Positions 19,335 to 27,734 of a stretch of 64,000 nt of DNA are shown in pieces (within the stretch, counting starts at the first letter, position 1; each line of letters opens with the position of its first letter). Source of the stretch: Candidatus Baltobacteraceae bacterium (GTDB lineage: Bacteria; Vulcanimicrobiota; Vulcanimicrobiia; Vulcanimicrobiales; Vulcanimicrobiaceae); NCBI GenBank assembly GCA_036559195.1, contig DATBTN010000047.1, positions 1 to 64,000 on the forward strand, read 5' to 3'. The translations under genes were made by a program, and so were the position numbers. The notes under the pieces are model-generated. The model searched no databases, was not told where the DNA came from, and worked only from the letters and a program-made list of their open reading frames with translations.

Positions 19335-20450
19335 CTAACCGCTTAACAGGGTCCGCGCCTGCGGCGAATCCTGATATTCGACGGTGAGGATCGAGCGAAT
19401 ATGCGTCGCGGCGCCGCGAGCGTCGGCGGTGTTCATTCGGCCGAGCGTCTTGTAACATTCCAGCAGCAGTTTTGGGAGGTCGCGGTCCCGCGGATAGACC
19501 TTGTGCATATCGTCGATCGAGACCGCAACCTGCAGGCCCTGACCGCTCTCGCGGTCGCCGTAACCGGCGTTCAGATACGTATTGATGCGCTTGAGTTCGT
19601 TCTGGATACCGAGCACCGACATTCCAAGCGGGCCGAAGTACTCGTCCGCCGGGGCGAGCGTCGTGAGATACACGTCGTGCGGTACGGCCCGCACGCTCCC
19701 GATGATCAGGAGCGGATCGACCTTGTTGATGCGCGCCAGCACGGCGGCCGCGTTGGTTTGGTCGCCCTGGGTGTAGCCGTCGGCTCCGGCGCCCGCGTTG
19801 CGCAGCGCGTTGACGAACTCCGGGCCCCACGTCGTCGGCAGGTGCGCGATCGGAAAGTTGGCGTCGTTGGCACGTTGGAACGCGAGGCTGCGCCACGACG
19901 TGTCCTTCGTAATGATGTAGCCGCGCCAATCCGCTTCCACTTGCTGCAGGCGCGCGTCGAGATCGCGCGGGTACGTCTGAACGTTCGCGCTCGCATCTCG
20001 ATCCGCCAACTGCGCGAGCTTCGCGGGATCCTCGAATGCCGTCGCGCGAGCGAGCAGGTCGCGCGCTTTGGTCTGCTCGTTTACATCCGCGTTGTTTTTC
20101 TGCACGTAGACGGCGGCCTCGCGCACCCACCACAGCGATGCGTCGTGGTTGGTAAGCGGATCGTAGTGAAGGCCGGTAGCGATGTCCACGGTTAACTGCG
20201 CGAGTTCGCCATAGTTCGGATCGTCCGGACGCTGCAGCGAGTAGGCGCGGCCCGCGTTGAAGATCGTCGAGAGGTAGAACTCCTGATCGACGAATCCCCA
20301 CCCGTGAGCGGTGCCTTTATCGTAGGCCGCCTTCATCTCCGTATAGAGTTTCTGCGGATCGGCCATCAGCGCGGCCTGGGAGGCCGCCGGCAGCAAGAAA
20401 GCGACCGCACAAACGGCCAGGGCTAGAAACTTACAATACGCTCGAGTCAT
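19335..20450 (-). CDS. Secreted alpha-helical protein of unknown function inside the purine operon
   Basis: 371 residues with a signal peptide (FLALAVCAVAFLLPAASQA). The mature part is helical and repetitive, TPR-like in places (DPQKLYTEMKAAYDKGTAHG; KLLLECYKTLGRMNTADARG), with no catalytic motif that I recognise. The ATG at 20450 lies within the last 20 bp of purP, so it is almost certainly cotranscribed and perhaps translationally coupled. An exported protein between two purP copies is unexpected. It could simply be a hitch-hiker, or it could help take up or process purines outside the membrane; neither is shown. Confidence 0.7.
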   Translation of the reverse strand: MTRAYCKFLALAVCAVAFLLPAASQAALMADPQKLYTEMKAAYDKGTAHGWGFVDQEFYLSTIFNAGRAYSLQRPDDPNYGELAQLTVDIATGLHYDPLTNHDASLWWVREAAVYVQKNNADVNEQTKARDLLARATAFEDPAKLAQLADRDASANVQTYPRDLDARLQQVEADWRGYIITKDTSWRSLAFQRANDANFPIAHLPTTWGPEFVNALRNAGAGADGYTQGDQTNAAAVLARINKVDPLLIIGSVRAVPHDVYLTTLAPADEYFGPLGMSVLGIQNELKRINTYLNAGYGDRESGQGLQVAVSIDDMHKVYPRDRDLPKLLLECYKTLGRMNTADARGAATHIRSILTVEYQDSPQARTLLSG

Positions 20451-21459
20451 CAAGTACCAAACGTAGATTGTTCGTTAAAAGTGCGTTTTTTAATTCGCGC
20501 GCGATCCGCCGGCCGGTCGACATCGGCTCCGAGTAGTTCAGATACGAGTACGGCGATCCGTCGATGAAGAGATTCGAGCCGGCGACGATGCGCGCCGATA
20601 TCTCCATAATGTAGAACTGAATGTCGGGCGTGATGATCGTCTCGATGCAGAATGCGCCGAAGAGCCCCTTGGGTCCGCAGATTTCCTTACTCACGCGAAT
20701 CACGTCTTCGCCCATGCGATAGGCCTCCGCAAGCATCGACTCGCGTAACGACACCGGCTGATTGCCGACGACGACGTACGAGGGGCTTACGTCCATGCCT
20801 TCTTGCGCGGCGGCCGGAATCCGGCCAAGCGAGTCCACGTTCGTTTCGTAGCGGCGATCCATCGACATGATTTCGAGTTTGTCTTCGAGCGGCGAATAGA
20901 AATAGTGGATGTAGAGCGGCACCCCGATGATGTATTCCTGGATCATGTATTCTTCTTTGAGGTGGCCGGCGCGCTCTTCAAAATCGTGCGCGTCCTGCAA
21001 GAACATGTACCCTTTGCCGCCCTTCGCGCCGTACAGTTTCACGATCACCGGGCGATCGATCTCGGCACCGCTCTTGAATTGGCGCGGTAATTTCAAGCCG
21101 GCGCTCGAAAGCCACTGGCGTTGGAGTTCGCGACTGGCTTCCCAATCGAGCACGGCTTTGTTGCCGAAGTACGGAATCGTCATCCTCTTGTGCTCCTCGA
21201 GCGAGAGGTATGCAACGAACGAACCGTGCGGCACGATGATGAGCTTGCGCTTCTTTAACTCGTCCAACAGGTCCGGGAAATCTTGGTATCGGTCGATCGT
21301 GATCACTTCGTCGACGAAGCGAAACGAACGGTACAGACGCTCGGTCTCGCGATTGGCGATCGCGAGTGTCGGAAACCCCTCGTCGTGCGCGCCCTTGAGG
21401 ATCTGCAATGCCGAGTGCGAGCCGAGCGTCGCGATCGCGTATTGTCCGTTGAGAGTCAT
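20431..21459 (-). CDS. purP: FAICAR synthetase PurP (archaeal-type, formate-dependent)
   Basis: 342 aa, the usual PurP length. It shows the archaeal PurP signatures GSHSALQIL (13-21), VPHGSF (76-81), PVIVKLYGAKGGKGY (137-151, ATP-grasp loop) and MEISARIVAG (285-294). The established archaeal enzyme makes FAICAR from AICAR, formate and ATP, replacing the transformylase half of PurH. Presence in a bacterial pur operon is unusual. The ATG at 21459 overlaps the purS stop as ATGA. Since no PurH or PurO is present in the window, the enzyme closing FAICAR to IMP is unknown. All conserved blocks are intact, so I expect activity. Confidence 0.88.
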   Translation of the reverse strand: MTLNGQYAIATLGSHSALQILKGAHDEGFPTLAIANRETERLYRSFRFVDEVITIDRYQDFPDLLDELKKRKLIIVPHGSFVAYLSLEEHKRMTIPYFGNKAVLDWEASRELQRQWLSSAGLKLPRQFKSGAEIDRPVIVKLYGAKGGKGYMFLQDAHDFEERAGHLKEEYMIQEYIIGVPLYIHYFYSPLEDKLEIMSMDRRYETNVDSLGRIPAAAQEGMDVSPSYVVVGNQPVSLRESMLAEAYRMGEDVIRVSKEICGPKGLFGAFCIETIITPDIQFYIMEISARIVAGSNLFIDGSPYSYLNYSEPMSTGRRIARELKNALLTNNLRLVLDDSSVL

Positions 21460-21860
21460 CCGAAGTGCGCCCTTTCGATGGCCGGGTTACAAAGAAGTTT
21501 GGTCGCCGCATCGGTCAGGATGGCGGCGTCGACCGGCTCGTTGCCCGCCGAGAACAGACGCCAGGCCACGTAGCGGCGCGGTCGCGAGGGATCGTTGGCG
21601 GCGAGTTCCTCGATCCACGTTTCGCCCGTAAGCGGAATCGCGTTCTCGCGAACCTCGAGTACGTGTTTGTTGGAGTTAAAGAGCGTCTCGTTGCGCGCGA
21701 TGCGGTCGACGAAGTCGCCGTTCCCGGCGGCCGCTTGGGCGTAGATGACGGCGCGCTCCACGCGGGCGACGTCGACGCCGAGCCGGCGCAACGCGGTCAG
21801 CGCGGTATACGCCTCGTTGTCGGGGATTTTCAGACGAATCGCGACGGCTGGTCCGGTCAT
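21456..21860 (-). CDS. purS: PurS-like subunit of FGAM synthase, with a central insertion
   Basis: 134 aa where PurS is normally about 80-85. The first 40 residues (VAIRLKIPDNEAYTALTAL) and the last 25 (ILTDAATKLLCNPAIERAHF) match the two halves of a PurS ferredoxin-like fold. About 50-65 residues are inserted between them (roughly 42-108), including NETLFNSNKHVLEVRE. PurS joins PurQ and PurL to deliver ammonia for FGAM formation. ATGA overlaps on both sides (purQ and purP) support this assignment by context. The function of the insertion is unknown. Confidence 0.7.
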   Translation of the reverse strand: MTGPAVAIRLKIPDNEAYTALTALRRLGVDVARVERAVIYAQAAAGNGDFVDRIARNETLFNSNKHVLEVRENAIPLTGETWIEELAANDPSRPRRYVAWRLFSAGNEPVDAAILTDAATKLLCNPAIERAHFG

Positions 21861-22621
21861 CGCAGCGCTCGCGCAAAGCTCGCGAAGAGTGCGACGCCGC
21901 CGGAGGGCGCGAGGATATCGCCCGGGCCGCGCGAGTCGGGGTGGTTGAAGTTCCAGGCGTCGCGTTCGGGATGCGGCATGATGGCGAGCACGTTGCCCGC
22001 TCCGTTGGTCAGCGCCGCGCACCCGATCGCCGATCCGTTGGGATTGGCGGCGGCGTCGACGCTGCCGTCCGCGTGTGCGTACACGAACGCCACGTGACCG
22101 CCGGCCTCGATCTCTTCCAAATGATCGTCGGTTGCCGCGAGCCGGCCCTGGCCGTGCGCGGCCCACGCCGGAATGACCGCGTCTTTGGCGAGCGACGCGG
22201 TGATCGCGCAGCGCGCCGGGTCGATCGCGAGCTTCACGTGCACGTGTTTGCAGACGAACTTCGGCACCGGAGCGTTGTGCGTGAAAGCGGCGGTCGGTTT
22301 GCGAATCGGGCCGGTTCCCGGAACGAGACCGGCTTCGAGCAGAATCTGCGCTCCGTTACAAATTCCCAGAACGAGCTTCCCGCGCTGCGCGCCCTCGATC
22401 ACGGCATCCATCATCGGGTCGTGCGCGGGGACGGCGCCTGCGCGAATGCGGTCTTCGTATGCGAATCCGCCCGGCAGCACGTAGGCATCGAAATTCGCGA
22501 GCGCGGCAGAACGGCTCCAATGCACGAGCTGCGCGTCCATTCCAACGTCGCGAGCCAAGCGCAACGATTCTTCCTCGCTGTTGGTGCCTGGAAAGATCAA
22601 TACCGCAACCTTGCCGCTCAT
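21857..22621 (-). CDS. purQ: FGAM synthase glutaminase subunit
   Basis: Class I glutamine amidotransferase that supplies ammonia to PurL. Nucleophile Cys in LVLGICNGAQILLEAGL; catalytic His/Glu in IMPHPERDAW; the N-terminus is KVAVLIFPGTNSEEE. 254 aa, slightly longer than the Bacillus protein. ATG at 22621 overlaps the purL stop (ATGA); the ten-codon upstream extension is rejected. Its end overlaps purS in the same way. Confidence 0.93.
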   Translation of the reverse strand: MSGKVAVLIFPGTNSEEESLRLARDVGMDAQLVHWSRSAALANFDAYVLPGGFAYEDRIRAGAVPAHDPMMDAVIEGAQRGKLVLGICNGAQILLEAGLVPGTGPIRKPTAAFTHNAPVPKFVCKHVHVKLAIDPARCAITASLAKDAVIPAWAAHGQGRLAATDDHLEEIEAGGHVAFVYAHADGSVDAAANPNGSAIGCAALTNGAGNVLAIMPHPERDAWNFNHPDSRGPGDILAPSGGVALFASFARALR

Positions 22622-24924
22622 GCGTAGACCTCGGTCAGCGGTTTCGCCCACGCATCGTGAAGCGTTCGAAGGGAGAACGCATCCTCATCGATGGCGAGGA
22701 CCGGCTGATCGATCGTCACGCCGATCTCGTGCACGAAGGGCAGGTCGGCGCACATCGCCTCGAACGCCGCTTGATCGGCCGCCTCGACGACGAACCCGCC
22801 CGCCTCACCAAAGAGGGCTTCCGCATCGCCAACCTCGCCCTGCGTCCACGCGCACGGGTCGTCGAGTTGCGCGCCGATGGCGTTCGAATGGAGCGTGGCA
22901 AACGCCATCTCGGCAACGGCTGCAAGGAGGCCACCGCCGCAGACCGCGCGCGCGGCATTGACGGCGCCCGCCTCAATCGCTTTGGAGAGCACGTCGTTCT
23001 CTGCGCGCGCCCGAACGAGATCGACCGGCGGCAACGGTGCGTCCCGCACGTCCAAGAGTTCGGCGAGGACCGAGCCGCCGATCGCGTTGGACGCGTCGCC
23101 GATATAGTAGAGCACCGAACCCGCACGTTTGAACGGCGCGGTCACGACCTTTGCAACGTCCTGCAAACCGCCCACGCAAGCGACGATCGGCGATGCCGGA
23201 ATGGCGTTGCCGTTCTTCGATTCGTTGTACAGGCTCACGTTGCCGGAGACGTAGGGCGTCCCGAGCGCGCGCGCCGCTTCGGCGAGCCCGTCGATCGCGA
23301 CCACGAGCTCCGTATAGTGATCGGGATTTTGCGGATTGCCGAAGTTCAAACAATCGGTGAGTCCGAGCGGGCGCGCGCCGACTGCAACGACTTTGCGAAC
23401 CGATTCTGCGACCGCGAGCACCGCCGCCGCCCGCGCATCGATTCGTCCGTAACGCGGGTTGCCGCCCACGCTCAAAGCGACGCCTAACGGCGACCCGTGA
23501 ACCGGCGCGATAACGCCGGCATCGGCCGCGCCGCGCGCGATGACCGTCGTCCCGCGAACGACGGAGTCGTACTGCTTGTAGAGCGGCGCGCGCGAACACA
23601 CGTCGCGGTGTCCCAACACGCGTTCGAGAAGCTCGCTCGCGGCGCGATCGCCCTCCACGTAGCGCTTCGCTGGATCGAGGTCGGGCGGCACCGCGCGTTC
23701 GTGCACGGCGAGTTCGTCGCGGATCGAACCCGTCAGAAAGTCGATCGGAACGTCCATCACGATCTCGTCGCCGTGCCGAAGGACGTAGTGCATCTGCTTT
23801 TGCACCGCGCCGATCACGACGGCCCGAGCGCCCCGTGCGATTTCCGGCAGCGAGAACTCCTGATTGTAAATGCTCAACACGGCCGCCGTAGCGTCGGGAG
23901 GAAGCACCCAACACAGCCGCTCTTGCGTCTCGCCGATGGCGATCACTTCGGGCGGCATGTTCTCGAGAGCCGTGTTAACGTCGTCGAGATCGATAATCGC
24001 GCCGAAGCCGCCGCTGCTGCAGATCTCGGCCGAACATCCCATGATTCCGCCCGCGCCGAGATCTTTGAATCCGGCGGTGATCTTGTGCTCGCGCAAATAC
24101 GCAAAGACGCGATAGCTCGCGCGCATGATGACGTTTTTGAGAAATGGATCGGGGACTTGCACGGCGCCCCTGTTGGCGTCGGCATCCGCGTCGTCGAGCG
24201 TGACCGATGAAAACGCCGCGCCGCCGAATCCGCTCGTGTCGGTCGCCTTGCCGACTAAAACGATGTCCCAGCCTTCGGAGTGCGGCGGCGCCGCCGAATG
24301 GATGATCTCCGACTCTTTGATCAAACCGAGCGCCACCACGTTGACCAAGCAATTATCGTCGAAGCGATCGTCGAAATACACGTCGCCCGCGATGTTCGGC
24401 ACACCGATCGCGTTGCCGTAGGCGCCGATGCCGTCGACCGCACCCTGCGCGACATAGCGCTGGTGCGAGTCGGGATTCTCGACGCGCCCGAAGCGCAGCG
24501 GGTCGGCGATCGCGATCACCTCGGCGCCCATACAGAGCACGTCGCGGACGATGCCGCCGACGCCGGTCGCCGCGCCTTCGAACGGCACGACCTGCGAGGG
24601 ATGATTGTGCGATTCGTGCGCGATCACGACGCCGTAGCGCTCGCCGTTCCACTCGCCCAGATGCAAGATGCCCGCATCCTCCGCGGGCCCCTGCATAACC
24701 GTGGGGCCGTCGATCGGAAGCGCGCGCAGCAGATGACGGCTGCTCTTATACGAACAATGCTCGCTCCACTGCGCGTCGAACGCATGTACTTCAACGACGC
24801 TCGGATCGCGCCCGAGGCGTTCGGCGATTCGCCGCAGTTCGTCGACGCGTAACGCCAGACCGGCACGGGAGGCCGCGGCGTGCAATGCCTCGTCGGTGAG
24901 ACCGTTGACGGCGAAGTTACGCAA
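22618..24924 (-). CDS. purL: FGAM synthase catalytic subunit (small PurL)
   Basis: 768 aa, the Bacillus/archaeal small PurL that works with PurS and PurQ to convert FGAR to FGAM. Motifs: FDAQWSEHCSYKSSR near the N-terminus, VIAHESHNHPSQVVPFEGAATGVGG, DLGAGGIMGCSAEICSSGGFG, and LTDCLNFGNPQNP. It begins with TTG at 24924 inside the end of purC (8-bp overlap), a coupling arrangement like those of dapA and purN in this window. Its stop overlaps purQ. Confidence 0.94.
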   Translation of the reverse strand: MRNFAVNGLTDEALHAAASRAGLALRVDELRRIAERLGRDPSVVEVHAFDAQWSEHCSYKSSRHLLRALPIDGPTVMQGPAEDAGILHLGEWNGERYGVVIAHESHNHPSQVVPFEGAATGVGGIVRDVLCMGAEVIAIADPLRFGRVENPDSHQRYVAQGAVDGIGAYGNAIGVPNIAGDVYFDDRFDDNCLVNVVALGLIKESEIIHSAAPPHSEGWDIVLVGKATDTSGFGGAAFSSVTLDDADADANRGAVQVPDPFLKNVIMRASYRVFAYLREHKITAGFKDLGAGGIMGCSAEICSSGGFGAIIDLDDVNTALENMPPEVIAIGETQERLCWVLPPDATAAVLSIYNQEFSLPEIARGARAVVIGAVQKQMHYVLRHGDEIVMDVPIDFLTGSIRDELAVHERAVPPDLDPAKRYVEGDRAASELLERVLGHRDVCSRAPLYKQYDSVVRGTTVIARGAADAGVIAPVHGSPLGVALSVGGNPRYGRIDARAAAVLAVAESVRKVVAVGARPLGLTDCLNFGNPQNPDHYTELVVAIDGLAEAARALGTPYVSGNVSLYNESKNGNAIPASPIVACVGGLQDVAKVVTAPFKRAGSVLYYIGDASNAIGGSVLAELLDVRDAPLPPVDLVRARAENDVLSKAIEAGAVNAARAVCGGGLLAAVAEMAFATLHSNAIGAQLDDPCAWTQGEVGDAEALFGEAGGFVVEAADQAAFEAMCADLPFVHEIGVTIDQPVLAIDEDAFSLRTLHDAWAKPLTEVYA

Positions 24925-26122
24925 GGCGGACGTTCGGCGGCATCGACGGTTGCGGCGGATTGAGCGCGGCGTCCGCCTGTAAGATCACCGAACGCGCGTT
25001 GGTTTGCACGAGTAAGGTTCGCCCGAAGAGCACGGTGTCGTCTTGAGCGAGCATTTTCGCGCACTGGAGTGCCGCCCCGGCCGGATCCCCCGAGCCTTCG
25101 AGTACCGGATTGGTCGTACCGTCCTCGATCATGGCGCGCAGCGCGCCGTCGGTCCCGCCCAGCGTGACGTAGATCAGCCGCGCGAACGTCGCATCGTGTT
25201 GCGAGAGAAGCTGTAAAACGAAGCCCGGCGTTCGCGTCGCGCTTGCGACGTGGCGAATCGCCGGCAGGCCGAACTGCGCGAGCGCCTGGCCGACCGCATC
25301 GATGGCCGGCGTTTGTTCGGGCGTCTCCGCGAAGATCGCGACCATTCCCGGCCGCATCGTCGGAAACGAGCCGACGAATTCGGCGACTTGCTCGTAGGCG
25401 GCCTTAACGCCGGCGAGCCCGCTTTCGTCGACCGTTTCGAGATTGCGATACATCTGCTTATCGAGCATCCGGTCTTCGCGGCCCTGCGGCCAAATGCGCC
25501 ACGAATCGTTGTCGATCACGTCGGCGATGACCAGTTGGCCCTTGCCGTCGCCGCCGACCAAACGGCCGAATTCGATCTTCAAGTCCACGAGCAGCACGTC
25601 GCGTTTGCGCCAGGCGTGCGCGAGAATCTCGAAGGTCAGCCGCGCGAGTTCGGTCATGATTCCGATCTCTTGCGGATTGGCAATGCCCTGCGCGACGATC
25701 GCGTCCGGGGAGATCAGCGGATCGTGATTCGCGTCGTCCTTGACGAAGAATTCGACCATGCGCGGCACGAGCAGCGATCCGCGCTGCATTCCGGGATTTC
25801 GCCGCGCGAGCGATCCCGCGACGACGCCGCGTACCACCACTTCGAGAGGAATCATGTTCGCGCGGCGCACGAGCATCTCGTTGTCGTCGTCGTCCTCGCC
25901 GCCGTTGACGTAATGCGTCGGCAGACCGCACAGATTCAGCAACCGAAAAACACGCGCCGTCGTCTGCGCCGCCAGCCGCCCCTTGCCGGCAATCTCATTA
26001 CGCCGCGCCCCGTCCCCCGCCGAAATCGAATCCGTCTGCTGCACCACCAACATATCCGGCTGCCCCGGATGCTCAAAGAGCACTTTGGTCTTGCCCCGAG
26101 TAATTTCGATGCCCTTATTCAT
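24917..26122 (-). CDS. purC: SAICAR synthetase PurC fused to a degenerate PurE-like domain
   Basis: 401 aa. Residues 1-250 are PurC, joining aspartate to CAIR: RGKTKVLFEHPG, SISAGDGARRNEIAGKG, ANMIPLEVVVRG, LLVDLKIEFGR and VIDNDSWR. Residues about 259-388 resemble PurE (AIR carboxylase/mutase) in order and length but have lost its motifs. The canonical MGSxSD start is replaced by FAETPEQ (264-270), and SAHRTP by SATRTP (294-299), losing the catalytic His. A PurC-PurE order resembles animal PAICS. The PurE-like part may be structural or regulatory, in which case AIR carboxylation needs another enzyme. ATG at 26122 with GGAG upstream. Confidence 0.85.
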   Translation of the reverse strand: MNKGIEITRGKTKVLFEHPGQPDMLVVQQTDSISAGDGARRNEIAGKGRLAAQTTARVFRLLNLCGLPTHYVNGGEDDDDNEMLVRRANMIPLEVVVRGVVAGSLARRNPGMQRGSLLVPRMVEFFVKDDANHDPLISPDAIVAQGIANPQEIGIMTELARLTFEILAHAWRKRDVLLVDLKIEFGRLVGGDGKGQLVIADVIDNDSWRIWPQGREDRMLDKQMYRNLETVDESGLAGVKAAYEQVAEFVGSFPTMRPGMVAIFAETPEQTPAIDAVGQALAQFGLPAIRHVASATRTPGFVLQLLSQHDATFARLIYVTLGGTDGALRAMIEDGTTNPVLEGSGDPAGAALQCAKMLAQDDTVLFGRTLLVQTNARSVILQADAALNPPQPSMPPNVRLA

Positions 26123-26249
26123 TTGGAAAGGCGCTCCGGCCTGGCCTCCGCGCCCCCCAGCCGAGCTGGGGCCCCCATTTTTCGCATGGCGCCTTGATGT
26201 TGCTGCTGATCCGAGCGTTCCCCGAGGGCGCCGCCAAGGTGCGATCGTT

Positions 26250-27668
26250 TCATGGTGTAGTCACTTCTTTTTGGGTTGGGAAGGGGGCGAGGGATTCGAG
26301 TTTTTCGGCGAGTTGGCGGGCGCGTTGGGGGGCGGTGCCGACGTGGGTGGTTGGGTCGAGCATGCGGCGGATTTCGGCGGGGTCTACTCGCGCGGTGAGT
26401 TCGGGATCCTCGGCCAGCAGCTGGCCGAGCGGGTTGTCGGCGCCGGCGGCGATCGCGTTCCAGGACTCCATGGCTGCGCCGCGCAGCGATTCGTGCAGTT
26501 CCTGGCGGTTGCCGCCGGCGCGCACGGCCTCCATCATCACCGATTCGGTTCCCGCAAACGGACCGTACGTGCGCAGATTCTGCGCGATGCGGCGCGTATC
26601 GATGCGCAGTCCGTCGACGACGCGCTGTGCGAGCGAGACGATCTCGTCGACGCAGAGCAGCGCTTCGGGAAGAATCGTCCTACGATTCGCGCTGTCGTCG
26701 AGCGTGCGTTCCAAATAGTTGGTCGCGGCATTTTGCCAAGCGACGTCGGCGTATCCCGGGAGCAGGCGCGCGAGCGAATCGATCCGTTCGCACATGATGG
26801 GATTGCGCTTGAACGGCATCGCCGAACTGCCGACCTGCGTTTTGCCGAACGGTTCGAAGACCTCGCCGAATTCGGGCGAGCTGAGGATGCGCACGTCGGC
26901 CGCAAACTTCGAGAGCGAGGCGCCCACACCGGCCAGCGCCGTGAGCAGCAGGTAATCGAGTTTGCGCGGATAGGTTTGCGTGCTGATCTCGCGCGCTTCC
27001 AATCCGAAGTGTTCGAGCACTTCGCGTTCCATCGCCGCCGACGCGCCCGAGCCGTTAAAGAGCTGCTCGTACGACGCCGACGTTCCGACGGCGCCGCGCA
27101 GCCCCTTCGCGGTCAAATTCTCAAATGCAAAGCGCAGAGCCGCGTCGTCGATCAGCAGATCTTGCGCGTAGACCGCGAACCGATAGCCGAGGGTCGTTGG
27201 TTCGGCCGGCTGCAGATGCGTGAACGCCATGCATACGAGGTCGGCATTCTCGCGAATCTTCACGGCGAAACTCGCGAGCAAATCGTCGAGCGCGCGGCCC
27301 ACGAGCGCGAGACCGCGCCGCAAGCGATAGGTCTCCACGGTGTCTTCGATATCCATCGAGGTCGAGCCGAAATGGATCTTGCCGCCGCCAAGGGTTGCCT
27401 GCGACGCGAAGACCCGAATCTCGGCCATCAGATCGTGATGAATCTCGCGTTCGATCGCGAGCGCCGCTTCGATATCGACCTCACCCGCGTGCGCGCGAAT
27501 GTCGGCGAGCTCCTCGGCCGAGACCAGCCCCGACGCGGACTGGGCCTGCGCGAGCGCGACCCAAACCTGGCGCCAGAGCTTGCGGCGTTCCAGTTCTGAA
27601 AATAACGTGCGAAGTTCTGCGCGGCCGTATCTCCACGAGAACGGCGAAGCGTATGCTTGATAATCCAT
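26250..27668 (-). CDS. purB: Adenylosuccinate lyase
   Basis: Fumarase/aspartase-superfamily enzyme acting twice in purine synthesis (SAICAR to AICAR; adenylosuccinate to AMP). The signature SSAMPFKRNPIMCERI is present, as are IHFGSTSMDIEDT and FTHLQPAEPTTLGYR. 472 aa from ATG 27668 (MDYQAYASPFSWRYG); a start nine codons earlier is possible. It is the first pur gene of the operon. A repeat element lies just upstream, and 127 bp separate it from purC. Confidence 0.94.
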   Translation of the reverse strand: MDYQAYASPFSWRYGRAELRTLFSELERRKLWRQVWVALAQAQSASGLVSAEELADIRAHAGEVDIEAALAIEREIHHDLMAEIRVFASQATLGGGKIHFGSTSMDIEDTVETYRLRRGLALVGRALDDLLASFAVKIRENADLVCMAFTHLQPAEPTTLGYRFAVYAQDLLIDDAALRFAFENLTAKGLRGAVGTSASYEQLFNGSGASAAMEREVLEHFGLEAREISTQTYPRKLDYLLLTALAGVGASLSKFAADVRILSSPEFGEVFEPFGKTQVGSSAMPFKRNPIMCERIDSLARLLPGYADVAWQNAATNYLERTLDDSANRRTILPEALLCVDEIVSLAQRVVDGLRIDTRRIAQNLRTYGPFAGTESVMMEAVRAGGNRQELHESLRGAAMESWNAIAAGADNPLGQLLAEDPELTARVDPAEIRRMLDPTTHVGTAPQRARQLAEKLESLAPFPTQKEVTTP

Positions 27669-27710
27669 GGGATACGAGGCCGTTTCGTCGCACATCACGG
27701 CGTGCCTGTC

Positions 27711-27734
27711 GTCCTTCGACAAGCTCAGGATGAC
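27711..27734. repeat. Interspersed repeat, single copy
   Basis: One copy of the GTCATCCTGAGCTTGTCGAA unit, on the minus strand. It overlaps the 3' end of holA and provides its last codons (TCA TCC) and the TGA stop, then runs towards purB. Confidence 0.85.

Noticed and set aside
26154-26175. CCCCAG/CTGGGG hairpin between purB and purC as a terminator
   Set aside because: On the transcribed minus strand no T tract follows, and the two genes belong to one pathway and are likely cotranscribed.
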